A model generated the notes under the pieces. That model was given only the letters and a program-made list of their open reading frames with translations. It was not told the DNA's origin and ran no database searches. From JAJPJG01 sp034667645 (GTDB lineage Bacteria; Verrucomicrobiota; Verrucomicrobiia; Chthoniobacterales; Chthoniobacteraceae): a DNA stretch of 36,263 nt. Location: NCBI GenBank assembly GCA_034667645.1, contig JAXDQV010000157.1:1-36263 (forward strand), given 5' to 3'. Shown in pieces: positions 9,558-18,267 of this stretch (positions are counted from its first letter, which is position 1; every line of letters begins with the position of its first letter). The translations under genes and the position numbers were made by a program.

Positions 9558-10826
9558 ATGGCAAATACAATTCTCGTCGGCGCGCAATGGGGAGATGAGG
9601 GAAAAGGCAAAATCATCGATTTTCTCACGGAGAACGCCGACATCGTCGTGCGGTCTCAAGGCGGGAACAACGCCGGCCACACGGTGATTCACGGCGGGAC
9701 GAAATACGTGCTGCACCTCATCCCCAGCGGGATTTTGCGCGCCGGAAAAACGTGCGTCATCGGCAACGGCGTCGTCATCGATCCGGTGGCACTCGTGGGC
9801 GAGATCGACGGGCTGCGGAAGATGAAAATCAAGATTGGGAAGAACCTGCTGATCAGCGATGCGGCGCACTTGGTCTTCCCCTATCACCGTCAGCTCGATG
9901 AGCAGCGCGAACTGGCAAAAGGCAAAAACAGAATCGGCACGACCAAGCGCGGGATCGGTCCGGCCTATGGCGACAAAGCCGCGCGCACCGGCCTCCGGAT
10001 GTGCGACTTGATGCAGCCGGAGGTTTTCGCGAGGAAGCTGGCGGCAAAGACGAAGGAAAATAACGCCATCCTGAAAGCGCTCGGTGCAAAGCCAATTTCG
10101 TTCAAGCAAGTGCACGAGGCGTATGTCGCCGCGGCGGAAAAACTGAAGCCGTTCGTCGCGAACACCGTGGTGTTTTTGCACGAAGCGCTGAAGGCAGGAC
10201 GCGAAATTCTGTTCGAAGGCGCGCAGGGAACGTTCCTCGATCTCGACCACGGCACCTACCCTTTCGTGACCTCGTCCAACACCACGGCTGGCGGCGCCTG
10301 CACCGGTTCCGGCGTGCCGCCGCACCGCATGGATCGCGTGCTCGGCGTCATGAAAGCCTACACGACGCGCGTGGGCGAAGGTCCGTTCCCGACTGAGAAC
10401 GCGGAGATCGGCAAGATGCTGCACGGCATGGGTCGCGAGTTTGGCGCGACGACCGGACGCGCACGCCGTTGCGGCTGGTTCGACGCGGTCGCGACGCGTT
10501 ATGCGACGATGATCAACGGCATCGACGATCTGGCCGTCACCAATCTCGACGGGCTCGACCAGCTCGATTCCATCAAGGTGTGCACGCATTACAAAATCGG
10601 CCGCAAGACGCTGGAGGTTCCGCCGACCGACTCGAGCCAGCTCGCCGCCTGCACGCCCGTTTACATCGAGCTTCCCGGCTGGAAAACTTCCACGGAGACG
10701 GCGAAGAAATTCGGAGATCTGCCGGCCAACGCGCGGAGCTACCTGGAAAAAATCTGCGCGCTCACCGGCGCTCAGCTCCGCATCGCGAGCGTCGGGCCGG
10801 GCCGCGAGCAGACCATCGTGGTGTGA
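9558..10826 (+). CDS. purA: Adenylosuccinate synthetase
   Basis: This enzyme condenses IMP with aspartate, using GTP, to adenylosuccinate, the first committed step from IMP to AMP in the cytoplasm. The 422-residue protein has the expected length. The GTP-binding and catalytic N-terminal motif WGDEGKGK lies near residues 10-17, followed by GGNNAGHT with the catalytic His. Later blocks include EGAQGTFLDLDHGTYPFVTS and GATTGRARRCGW, all family signatures. ATG 9558 is used because homology starts there; the frame remains open 51 bases upstream through the terminator hairpin. No clear ribosome-binding site precedes it. It is followed after 52 bases by uppS on the same strand, so the two may be cotranscribed, although they are functionally unrelated. 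Confidence 0.97.
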   Translation: MANTILVGAQWGDEGKGKIIDFLTENADIVVRSQGGNNAGHTVIHGGTKYVLHLIPSGILRAGKTCVIGNGVVIDPVALVGEIDGLRKMKIKIGKNLLISDAAHLVFPYHRQLDEQRELAKGKNRIGTTKRGIGPAYGDKAARTGLRMCDLMQPEVFARKLAAKTKENNAILKALGAKPISFKQVHEAYVAAAEKLKPFVANTVVFLHEALKAGREILFEGAQGTFLDLDHGTYPFVTSSNTTAGGACTGSGVPPHRMDRVLGVMKAYTTRVGEGPFPTENAEIGKMLHGMGREFGATTGRARRCGWFDAVATRYATMINGIDDLAVTNLDGLDQLDSIKVCTHYKIGRKTLEVPPTDSSQLAACTPVYIELPGWKTSTETAKKFGDLPANARSYLEKICALTGAQLRIASVGPGREQTIVV

Positions 10827-10878
10827 ACGCCCACCAGCTCATCTGGCAGCGGCGCCAATTCCCGGGAAATCCTGCCGC

Positions 10879-11592
10879 ATGAGTGCACCGGTTCGCAGCG
10901 TCCCCCGGCATATCGCCATCATCATGGATGGCAATGGGCGTTGGGCACGGGAACGCGGACTCCCACGCATCCGCGGCCATGAGGAAGGAGCGGAATCACT
11001 GCGCGCCGTCCTGACCGAGTGCGGAAAACAGGGGGTCGGGTTCCTGACGGTTTACGCTTTCTCCACGGAGAATTGGACGCGCCCCAAAGCGGAAGTCACG
11101 GCACTGATGAAACTGCTGCAGTATTTTTTAAAAAAAGAAGTGCCGGAGCTGATGGCCAAGAATGTGCGGCTGCAGGCCATCGGCCGGCTCACCGATCTCC
11201 CGCGCTCCTGTCAGGACCAGCTTCATCGCGCCATCGAGGCAACCGCGAATAATACCGGGGTCACGCTCATCCTCGCGCTCAGCTACAGCGGCCGCACCGA
11301 GATCGTGGACGGAATCAAAAGCCTGTTGCGTGAAGTAAAACTCGGTCATCTGGACGAAGCGATGATCAGTGCCGAAGTCTTCAACCAGCATTTATATACC
11401 CGGTATTATCCCGATCCCGATTTGCTCATCCGAACCTCGGGCGAGCTGCGGCTCTCGAACTTCCTGCTCTGGCAGTTGAGCTACACGGAGATTTACGTAA
11501 CGAAGAAACTCTGGCCGGATTTTCGGGGGGAGGAACTGGAGGAAGCCATTCGCGACTTCAGTCATCGGCAGCGACGGTTCGGTGGACGATAA
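10879..11592 (+). CDS. uppS: Isoprenyl (undecaprenyl) diphosphate synthase
   Basis: The 237-residue protein is a cis-prenyltransferase that adds isopentenyl diphosphate units to farnesyl diphosphate, making the lipid carrier for peptidoglycan and other envelope polymers. The catalytic motif HIAIIMDGNGRWA includes Asp17. The further family blocks GHEEGAESL, YAFSTENW, DLLIRTSGELRLSNFLLWQ and the C-terminal FRGEEL region are all intact. Start ATG 10879 places MDGNGRW at the usual distance from the N-terminus. In many bacteria uppS precedes cdsA and dxr; here it is followed instead by a sigma-54 regulator, so that envelope operon is not conserved. The product should be cytoplasmic and membrane-associated. 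Confidence 0.96.
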   Translation: MSAPVRSVPRHIAIIMDGNGRWARERGLPRIRGHEEGAESLRAVLTECGKQGVGFLTVYAFSTENWTRPKAEVTALMKLLQYFLKKEVPELMAKNVRLQAIGRLTDLPRSCQDQLHRAIEATANNTGVTLILALSYSGRTEIVDGIKSLLREVKLGHLDEAMISAEVFNQHLYTRYYPDPDLLIRTSGELRLSNFLLWQLSYTEIYVTKKLWPDFRGEELEEAIRDFSHRQRRFGGR

Positions 11593-11678
11593 TTGCTGCA
11601 ATATCCCGTGCTTTTTCGAAAAATCGTTTTGCTCTCGGCAATCCGCCATTACTGTCCGCCTTTGCCGAAAACCGACAA

Positions 11679-13127
11679 ATGGATAAAAGCCAGACCATTT
11701 TGCTCATCGACCCAGAAACCGATTTCCTGGAGTGGGCGCAACATCAGCTCGAGACGCCGAATACGCGCGTGCTCACGGCGACTGATGCGGAAGAGGGCTA
11801 CAAACTTTTCGTTTCCGAGCAGCCTGACCTGCTGGTCACGGAGACGCATTTGCAGCCCTTCAGCGGGATCGAGCTTCTGGTAAAAGCGCGGCAGCGCGAC
11901 CCGAACGCGATGGTCATTTTGATCAGCGCCTGGGGCACCACGCAGAACGTCATCGAATCGATGAAGCTGGGCGCTTTCGACTTCCTGCGAAAAGAATCAC
12001 TGCCCTTTAATCTGAAGCCGGTCGTCGATGCGGCGCTCAAGTCGCAGGACGAAATGCGGAGTGCGAAAAGTTTCAAGCCGCAGCTCACCGTGGAGGAACA
12101 TCAGGACAGCATCGTTGGGAAATCCGCTTCGATGCAGCAGGTATTCAAGATGATCGGCCGGGTCTCACACTCGGACGCGCCGGTGATGATCACGGGCGAA
12201 AGCGGAACGGGCAAGGAGCTGGTCGCGAGCGCCATCCATCATTACTCGCAGCGCAGCAGTAAAAATTTTGTGGCGATCAATTGCGCGGCGATTCCTGATC
12301 AGTTGCTGGAAAGCGAGCTCTTCGGCCATGAGAAAGGGGCGTTTACCGGGGCCATCGCGCAGCGCGTCGGGCGCTTCGAACAAAGCAACGGCGGCACGCT
12401 TTTCCTCGACGAAATCGGCGACATGCCGCTGACGGTCCAGGGGAAAATTTTGCGCGTTTTGCAGGACGGCGAGTTCTCCCGTGTCGGCGCCAACGCCGCT
12501 CTGAAAAGCGACGTGCGCGTCATTTGCGCGACGAACAAAAATCTCGAGCAGGAGGTGGCGGAGAAGCACTTTCGCGAAGACCTCTTTTACCGGCTCAACG
12601 TCGTCCGCATCCAGTTGCCGCCGCTGCGCCAGCGCGTCGAGGACATCCGATTGCTGGCCGAGTATTTCCTGCAAAAGACTGCCACCCGTCAGCACATCCC
12701 TCGCGTGAAGCTCTCCGAAGAAGGCGCCCGCCTGCTCGAAAGCCATTCATGGCCGGGAAATGTGCGCGAACTGGAAAACACCATTCAGCGCGCGTCGGTG
12801 CTGGCGACCTCCGACATGCTTTTGCCAAAAGACATTCCGCTCGGCACATCGGAGGTGACCTCCGATGCCGCCACCGTTTCGCTCTCACACGACGCGCCGC
12901 GAGGGGAGATAACGACGGAAGTCGCCATCGAAGTCCTGTTGAAGGCCGCGCAGTCAAATCCCAACGTCGAGCTGCTTCCCTGGCTGGAAAGCGAGTTCAC
13001 CCGCCATGCGATGCAAGCCACGCGCGGCAATCAGGTGCGCGCGGCGAAGCTCCTCGGGATCACGCGCGCAACCCTGCGGAAACGCATCGAGCGATTCGGC
13101 ATCACGAAAGAATTGAGCATCCAGTGA
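11679..13127 (+). CDS. NtrC-type sigma-54 activator with a degenerate receiver domain
   Basis: Three domains are present. A receiver-like domain spans residues 1-125, a sigma-54 AAA+ ATPase about 145-385, and a Fis-type helix-turn-helix about 440-480 (ATRGNQVRAAKLLGITRATL). The ATPase is fully equipped: Walker A GESGTGKE near 173-180, the sigma-54 contact loop GAFTGA at 220-225, and Walker B LFLDEIGD near 241-248. The receiver departs from the family. Aligned with NtrC, the phosphoacceptor Asp is replaced by Glu55 (LLVTETHLQP), and the N-terminal acidic pair reads Asp11-Pro12. The conserved Lys (DFLRKES) and Ser (LISAWG) remain. The protein is therefore predicted to activate sigma-54 promoters without classical phosphorylation. 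No histidine kinase lies nearby, and its targets are unknown. Confidence 0.92.
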   Translation: MDKSQTILLIDPETDFLEWAQHQLETPNTRVLTATDAEEGYKLFVSEQPDLLVTETHLQPFSGIELLVKARQRDPNAMVILISAWGTTQNVIESMKLGAFDFLRKESLPFNLKPVVDAALKSQDEMRSAKSFKPQLTVEEHQDSIVGKSASMQQVFKMIGRVSHSDAPVMITGESGTGKELVASAIHHYSQRSSKNFVAINCAAIPDQLLESELFGHEKGAFTGAIAQRVGRFEQSNGGTLFLDEIGDMPLTVQGKILRVLQDGEFSRVGANAALKSDVRVICATNKNLEQEVAEKHFREDLFYRLNVVRIQLPPLRQRVEDIRLLAEYFLQKTATRQHIPRVKLSEEGARLLESHSWPGNVRELENTIQRASVLATSDMLLPKDIPLGTSEVTSDAATVSLSHDAPRGEITTEVAIEVLLKAAQSNPNVELLPWLESEFTRHAMQATRGNQVRAAKLLGITRATLRKRIERFGITKELSIQ

Positions 13128-13170
13128 TTTCGCATTTCGGGTTTTCGGATTGCGTCGCGGATCTCGCGGC

Positions 13171-13992
13171 GTGAACCATCCATCGGCACGTTCCTGGCAT
13201 TGGAACGGCACGACGTTTGTCCCATGCCTTGGGATTCCGCTGACCGACCGCGGCTTTCGCTACGGCATGTCCGTTTTCGAAAGCATCCTCGTGCGCAACG
13301 ATCGTCCGGTATTTCTGACTGAGCATCTCGACCGGCTTCGCTCAGCATGCGCCACCTGCGGCTTCGTCGTGGCCGGGGAGGCGCTGGAAAACTGCGGTGC
13401 ATTAATGAATGAAGACGGGCTTTCCCGCGTTTACGTCACGGCTGGCGACGGCTCGGTGACGGGCGACACGGATCAATGCGGTATTTACGTTTTCAATGAA
13501 CCGCGACCCGGAATTCCGTCCCGTGTTTATCACCGTGGCTACGACGTCGGCATCTCTCCCACTCTCCATCAGCAATTGTTTAACGGCGTGAAAACCGGGA
13601 ACTACTGGAGCAATCTCGACGCGTTCCGACGCGGCATCGCGCGGCAGCAAAACGAAACGCTCCTTTTTAACGCATCCGGCGAGCTGATCTCCGCATGCAT
13701 GGCGAATGTGTTCGTGGTTCAGGCCGGCCGCATTCTGACGCCGCCGGCCACCTGCGGCGCACGCAGCGGCGTAGTGCGGCAATGGATTTTCACTCGGGAG
13801 AAGGTGGAGGAAAAGGCGCTCAAGAAATCCGACCTGCTCGCATGCGATGAAATTTTTCTCACGAGCAGTTGGCTCGGCGTGATGCCGGTCGCTTTCCTCG
13901 AAGGAAAGCCAATGAAACTCAATGCCATTTCGCGCGAGCTCCGCCGCAGTTTCGAAGAGGCCATCGGGACTGTGACGCCGCACGAAAAATGA
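13171..13992 (+). CDS. Class IV aminotransferase-fold PLP enzyme (PabC or branched-chain type)
   Basis: The protein (273 residues from GTG 13171; a TTG at 13150 is a possible longer start) belongs to fold-type IV PLP enzymes. These are 4-amino-4-deoxychorismate lyase, branched-chain and D-amino acid aminotransferases. The PLP lysine is Lys141 (GVKTGNYW). The cofactor-binding Glu171 sits in ASGELISACMANVFVV, and TPPATCGARSGVVRQW corresponds to the phosphate-binding loop. The N-terminal block LTDRGFRYGMSVFESILVRN is also typical. The modest size and compact form resemble PabC, which makes 4-aminobenzoate for folate, but sequence alone does not settle the substrate. No pabA or pabB is visible. 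The stop overlaps the mfd start (ATGA at 13989-13992), implying translational coupling to repair factor Mfd, a functionally unrelated neighbour. Confidence 0.82.
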   Translation: MNHPSARSWHWNGTTFVPCLGIPLTDRGFRYGMSVFESILVRNDRPVFLTEHLDRLRSACATCGFVVAGEALENCGALMNEDGLSRVYVTAGDGSVTGDTDQCGIYVFNEPRPGIPSRVYHRGYDVGISPTLHQQLFNGVKTGNYWSNLDAFRRGIARQQNETLLFNASGELISACMANVFVVQAGRILTPPATCGARSGVVRQWIFTREKVEEKALKKSDLLACDEIFLTSSWLGVMPVAFLEGKPMKLNAISRELRRSFEEAIGTVTPHEK

Positions 13993-16900
13993 GCGTGGGA
14001 AATCCAGCATTCGAGCTGCTAGACCGTGTCGCCGCCGACCCTGCGATTCAGCAAAAGCGGGTCGAAATCGACCGCGGTCATACGGTGCTGTTCGAGCACG
14101 TCACGCCGGCGGCGCAGCCCTTTCTCGCCGCGGTTCTCATGCGGGACGCGGGTCGCCGCACGTGGATCGTTTGCGACAATGTGCGCGCCCAGGAATCGTT
14201 TCATGGCGAGCTCTGCAATTGGATTCCCGAAGCACTGTTTTTCCCCGAAGCCGAGATTGGGCTCGGGGAAAACGCCATCGCCGACCCAGAGATTGCCGCG
14301 GAACGCCTGCATGTTTTGCAAACGTTAAACACAGTCCGCGGCCCCCAAACCGTGGTGCTGACTCGCGGGAGTCTCGACGAAAAAGTCCCCTCACCCGAAG
14401 GATTGAAACGACTCGCGGTCAAGCTCGCGCGCGGCGCGGCGATCGATCGCGACAAGCTGCTCGCGCAGTTGAGTGAAGCGGGTTACGAGGCCGTTACGCA
14501 AGTCGCGTTGCGCGGCCAGTTCGCCGTGCGCGGCGGAATCATCGACGTCTTTTCCTGGCAGCACACGCAGCCCGTCCGCGTCGAGTTTTTCGGCGACGAA
14601 ATCGAATCGATCCGGCAGTTCGACCTCGATGCGCAGACTTCGGCGCTTCAGCTCGATGTGTGCACCCTGTTGCTTGGGGAATCAGGCGGGAAAACGTGTC
14701 CGCTGCGTGAGTATTTCCGCAAGTCGGATGTGGAAATCGAGGCGGTTTCCGAATCGAGCGAAGTGCGCGTGTCGCTTCATTTGGAGGGAAATCGCGCGGA
14801 GCAAAATGCAGCCGAGGGCGTAAGGGAAGAAGCCGGAGTCGAAGATTTCTCCACGGCATTTTTCGATCATGGCTTGGGCGAGTTTGAGGTCGGTGATTTC
14901 GTGGTGGATGAAAGGAAACGGCAGCAGTTTTTCCAGCAACTCGAAGAGTGGCGTCAAGGAGGGTGGCGGACGTTTATTTTTTGTAACAACGAAGGCGAAG
15001 TCGAACGACTCCAGGAGCTGATCCCGGACTACGAGCACGAGCACATTGCGTTTCCGATCGGCCTGATCGCGCACGGCTTCACCTTCCCGGCGGCCAAGAC
15101 GGCCGTGCTTTCCGATGCCGAGCTTTTCGGCCGCTATCGCACCACGCGCGCGCGCCGCATTTCACTGCGCCGCGCTCGTGACCAGGCCAACCGCGCGCAG
15201 ATCGATTTCAGTGAGCTGCACGAGGATGATTATGTCGTGCATCTCGAGCACGGGATCGGGCGCTATCTCGGGCTGCAATCCTTCGCGACGGGCGAAAAGG
15301 AGGAGGAAGTCCTGGTCCTCGAATTCGCGGACGAGGCGAAGCTTTACGTCCCACTCGAGCAGTCGTTTCTGGTCTCGCGCTATGTGGGTGTCGGAAAAAA
15401 ATCGCCGGCGCTTTCTTCGCTCGCCGATCAACGCTGGGCCAAGGCGAAGAGCTCCGCGCAGACGGCGATCTTCGATTACGCGGCCCGGCTGCTAACCGTG
15501 CATGCCGAGCGCGAGACGAGCGTCGGCTTTGCGTTTCCGCCCGACAACAAATGGCAGCACGAATTCGAAAGCGCGTTCGTTTTCAAGGAGACGCCGGATC
15601 AGCTCACGGCCATCGAAGCGACCAAGACGGACATGGAAGGCGAGCGTCCGATGGATCGCCTGATTTGCGGCGACGTTGGATTCGGTAAAACCGAAGTGGC
15701 GATCCGCGCGGCCTTCAAAGCCGTGATGGCGGGAAAACAGGTGGCCGTGCTGGTGCCGACCACGGTGCTCGCGCAGCAGCACTTTCAGAATTTCCGCGAA
15801 CGCATGTCGGATTATCCCGTGACCATCGAGATGCTCAGCCGCTTCCGCTCGCACTCGGAGCAGCGCAAGGTGCTCACGCAAACGCGGGCAGGCAGCGTGG
15901 ACATCATTATCGGCACGCACAGGCTGATCTCGAAAGACGTGGAATTCAAAAACCTCGGGCTGGTGGTCATTGACGAGGAGCAGCGGTTCGGCGTCGCGCA
16001 CAAAGAGCGGTTTAAACACATGTTTAACCTGGTGGACGTGCTTACGCTCAGCGCCACGCCGATCCCGCGCACGCTTTACCTTTCGCTCATGGGAGCCAAG
16101 GACATGTCGATCATCGAAACGCCGCCGGCGAATCGCATCCCGACCGAAACGATGATCTGCGGCTATGACGAGCGCATCATTCGCGACGCAATCAATCGCG
16201 AGCTCGCGCGGCAGGGGCAGGTTTATTTTTTGCACAATCGCGTGCACAGCATCGAGCGCGTGGCGAAGCGGATTGCGGAGCTTTGCCCTTCGGCAAGGAT
16301 CGAAATCGGGCATGGCCAGATGCACGAAGACGATCTAGAGCACGTGATGCAGCGGTTCGTGAATGGCGAAAGCGACGTGCTCGTTTCCACCACGATCATC
16401 GAGAGCGGCCTCGATATTCCGAATGCGAACACGATCATCATCGACCGCGCGGACCGCTTCGGGCTGGCCGATTTGTATCAGCTCCGCGGCCGGGTCGGGC
16501 GCGCGCAGCACAAGGCATATGCCTACCTCATGCTGCCACGCGACCTGATGACGGTCGGTGCGGCCCGCAAACGCATCAACGCGATCAAGCAATACTCTTC
16601 GCTCGGCGCCGGATTCAAAATCGCGATGCGGGACCTAGAGATTCGTGGCGCGGGAAACATTCTCGGCACGGCGCAAAGCGGGCACATCGTGGCGATCGGG
16701 TTTGAGCTTTACTGCCAGCTTCTCAAGCAGGCGGTTGCGAAGCTCAAAGGCGAGAAAGTGCGGCCACGTCTCGAGACCGTGCTGCGCCTCGACTTCGTGC
16801 TGACGAACGAAGCGGAGTTTCTGCAAAAGAGCGATGCGCAGCTTGCCCCCGCCCTCCTGCCGACAAGCTTTATCACGGAGCCTCAGATGCGCATTCAGGC

Positions 16901-17192
16901 ATATCGGAAGCTCGCGGAGATCGCGACGCAGGAGCAGGTCGATGCGTTAAGGAAGGAATGGCGCGATCGCTTCGGACGGGCGCCGGAAGCGGTCGAGAAT
17001 CTCCTCGCGATGACCGAGATGAAGCTCGCCGCGGCCGCCCGAAGAGTGAGCCGCGTCGAGGTGCGCGAGGACAAACTGATGCTGACGCGCGGAGGCGATT
17101 TCATCCTCATCGGCGGGAAATTTCCGCGGCTCACTGTGGGGAAATCCTCGGAAAAACTACGGCAGGCGCTGGAGATGATTCGGGCGTTGTAG
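13989..17192 (+). CDS. mfd: Transcription-repair coupling factor
   Basis: Mfd removes RNA polymerase stalled at DNA lesions and recruits UvrA. The 1067-residue product shows an N-terminal UvrB-like module and an RNA-polymerase-interacting CarD-like domain around residues 400-470 (DDYVVHLEHGIGRYLGLQSF). A RecG-type helicase core follows, with Walker A GDVGFGKTE near 561-569, the DEEQ box near 662 and motif VI QLRGRVGRAQ near 830. The C-terminal TRCF domain is complete. It is about 80 residues shorter than E. coli Mfd (1148), with the difference in the N-terminal half. ATG 13989 overlaps the preceding stop. The frame stays open 120 bases upstream inside the previous gene, but that part is only its shadow. 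Transcription probably comes through the class IV enzyme gene. Confidence 0.97.
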   Translation: MSVGNPAFELLDRVAADPAIQQKRVEIDRGHTVLFEHVTPAAQPFLAAVLMRDAGRRTWIVCDNVRAQESFHGELCNWIPEALFFPEAEIGLGENAIADPEIAAERLHVLQTLNTVRGPQTVVLTRGSLDEKVPSPEGLKRLAVKLARGAAIDRDKLLAQLSEAGYEAVTQVALRGQFAVRGGIIDVFSWQHTQPVRVEFFGDEIESIRQFDLDAQTSALQLDVCTLLLGESGGKTCPLREYFRKSDVEIEAVSESSEVRVSLHLEGNRAEQNAAEGVREEAGVEDFSTAFFDHGLGEFEVGDFVVDERKRQQFFQQLEEWRQGGWRTFIFCNNEGEVERLQELIPDYEHEHIAFPIGLIAHGFTFPAAKTAVLSDAELFGRYRTTRARRISLRRARDQANRAQIDFSELHEDDYVVHLEHGIGRYLGLQSFATGEKEEEVLVLEFADEAKLYVPLEQSFLVSRYVGVGKKSPALSSLADQRWAKAKSSAQTAIFDYAARLLTVHAERETSVGFAFPPDNKWQHEFESAFVFKETPDQLTAIEATKTDMEGERPMDRLICGDVGFGKTEVAIRAAFKAVMAGKQVAVLVPTTVLAQQHFQNFRERMSDYPVTIEMLSRFRSHSEQRKVLTQTRAGSVDIIIGTHRLISKDVEFKNLGLVVIDEEQRFGVAHKERFKHMFNLVDVLTLSATPIPRTLYLSLMGAKDMSIIETPPANRIPTETMICGYDERIIRDAINRELARQGQVYFLHNRVHSIERVAKRIAELCPSARIEIGHGQMHEDDLEHVMQRFVNGESDVLVSTTIIESGLDIPNANTIIIDRADRFGLADLYQLRGRVGRAQHKAYAYLMLPRDLMTVGAARKRINAIKQYSSLGAGFKIAMRDLEIRGAGNILGTAQSGHIVAIGFELYCQLLKQAVAKLKGEKVRPRLETVLRLDFVLTNEAEFLQKSDAQLAPALLPTSFITEPQMRIQAYRKLAEIATQEQVDALRKEWRDRFGRAPEAVENLLAMTEMKLAAAARRVSRVEVREDKLMLTRGGDFILIGGKFPRLTVGKSSEKLRQALEMIRAL

Positions 17193-17241
17193 CGGTTTTT
17201 GCAAAGCCGAAACGGAGCCATTTCACTGGCGGAGGCTCGCC

Positions 17242-17269
17242 TTGACTTCAAAAGGACGACCCCTACATT
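17242..17269 (+). promoter_or_regulatory. Predicted sigma-70-type promoter for surA-pdxA
   Basis: TTGACT (17242-17247) and TACATT (17264-17269) are separated by 16 bases. They lie 28 bases upstream of the surA-like ATG, within the 104-base gap that follows mfd. This fits a housekeeping promoter giving a short leader. It is read from consensus only. Confidence 0.5.
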
Positions 17270-17296
17270 TGCGCAACTTTTTCCTGATTGATCTCA

Positions 17297-18244
17297 ATGG
17301 CCCGCTTTGTATTTGTCTGTCTGTTCGCACTTTCGTTCGGTTTGTGCGGAGCCGCGGCGGAGGAGCAGGTGCTCGACGGGATCGCGGCGGTGGTCAACGG
17401 CGAGGTCATCACGTTTTCACAGGTCCGCGAGCTCGTCGGCGCGCGCGAAAAAGCGCTGCACGATCAATACAAGGGCAACGAACTCGTCGAAAAGATCAAG
17501 GAAGTGCGGCTGGCGGCGGTGAAGGATTTGGTGGATCGCCAGCTCATCATCCAGGAATTCAAAAAGAACAAATTTTCCATCCCGGACTACGTCGTCGACG
17601 ACCATATGCAGACGATTATCCGCGAGGAATTCGGCGGCGACCGCAACGCCTTTGTGCGCACGCTTGAGGCACAGGGCTACACGATGCAGCGCTTCAAGGA
17701 AGTGGAAACCGAAAAGATCATCGTGCAGGCCATGCGTTCGAAGCAAGTGAAGACCGACGTGATGATCCCGCCGCAGCGGATTGCGGAATATTACCATTCC
17801 CACAGCGAGGAGTTTTCGACTCCAGAGCAAGTAAAACTGCGAATGATCGTGATAAAAAAGCCGGGCGCCACCGGGAAACAAATGGCAGAGGAAATCCGGC
17901 AGAAGGTGATCGACGGCGCAACCTTCGAGGATCTCGCGCAGATGTATTCCGAGGACAGCACGAAGGACGCGGGAGGAGATTGGGGCTGGGTCGATCGCAA
18001 AACGCTGAATGAGAGTTTGACCAAAGTAGCGTTTTCACTGAAGCCGGGAACGGTCAGTCCGGTGGTGGAATCAGGCGGGAATTTTTACCTCCTTTACCTC
18101 GATGCGAAGAAGAACGGCTCGACCAAGCCGCTGTCGGCAGTGCACGACGAAATCGAAAAGAAATTGCTTCAGGAAGAACGGCAGCGCCTCCAGCAACGGT
18201 GGCTCGATGGCCTGCGGCAGAAGGCTTACATCAAAATGTTCTGA
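17297..18244 (+). CDS. surA: SurA-like periplasmic parvulin peptidyl-prolyl isomerase
   Basis: The 315-residue protein begins with a signal peptide (about residues 1-22, ending GAAAEE). Next comes the SurA N-terminal chaperone motif DGIAAVVNGEVITFSQV, a helical region, and one parvulin-type isomerase domain (about residues 165-270) containing FEDLAQMYSEDSTKDAGGDWGW. A C-terminal helix closes the chaperone module. SurA carries unfolded outer-membrane proteins through the periplasm to the barrel assembly machine. This copy has one parvulin domain, where E. coli SurA has two. ATG 17297 is preferred to the in-frame TTG nine bases upstream because it starts the signal peptide. pdxA follows after 23 bases; the same surA-pdxA order is known from enterobacteria. 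A likely promoter lies at 17242-17269. Confidence 0.9.
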   Translation: MARFVFVCLFALSFGLCGAAAEEQVLDGIAAVVNGEVITFSQVRELVGAREKALHDQYKGNELVEKIKEVRLAAVKDLVDRQLIIQEFKKNKFSIPDYVVDDHMQTIIREEFGGDRNAFVRTLEAQGYTMQRFKEVETEKIIVQAMRSKQVKTDVMIPPQRIAEYYHSHSEEFSTPEQVKLRMIVIKKPGATGKQMAEEIRQKVIDGATFEDLAQMYSEDSTKDAGGDWGWVDRKTLNESLTKVAFSLKPGTVSPVVESGGNFYLLYLDAKKNGSTKPLSAVHDEIEKKLLQEERQRLQQRWLDGLRQKAYIKMF

Positions 18245-18267
18245 GGCCGCGGTTCGGCCGGAAGATC

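Noticed and set aside
9300..10589. 429-residue open frame on the minus strand
   Set aside because: It is a shadow of purA, whose frame is unmistakable.
13869..13988. Longer N-terminus for Mfd
   Set aside because: The extra 40 residues are an out-of-frame reading of the class IV enzyme gene; homology begins at ATG 13989.
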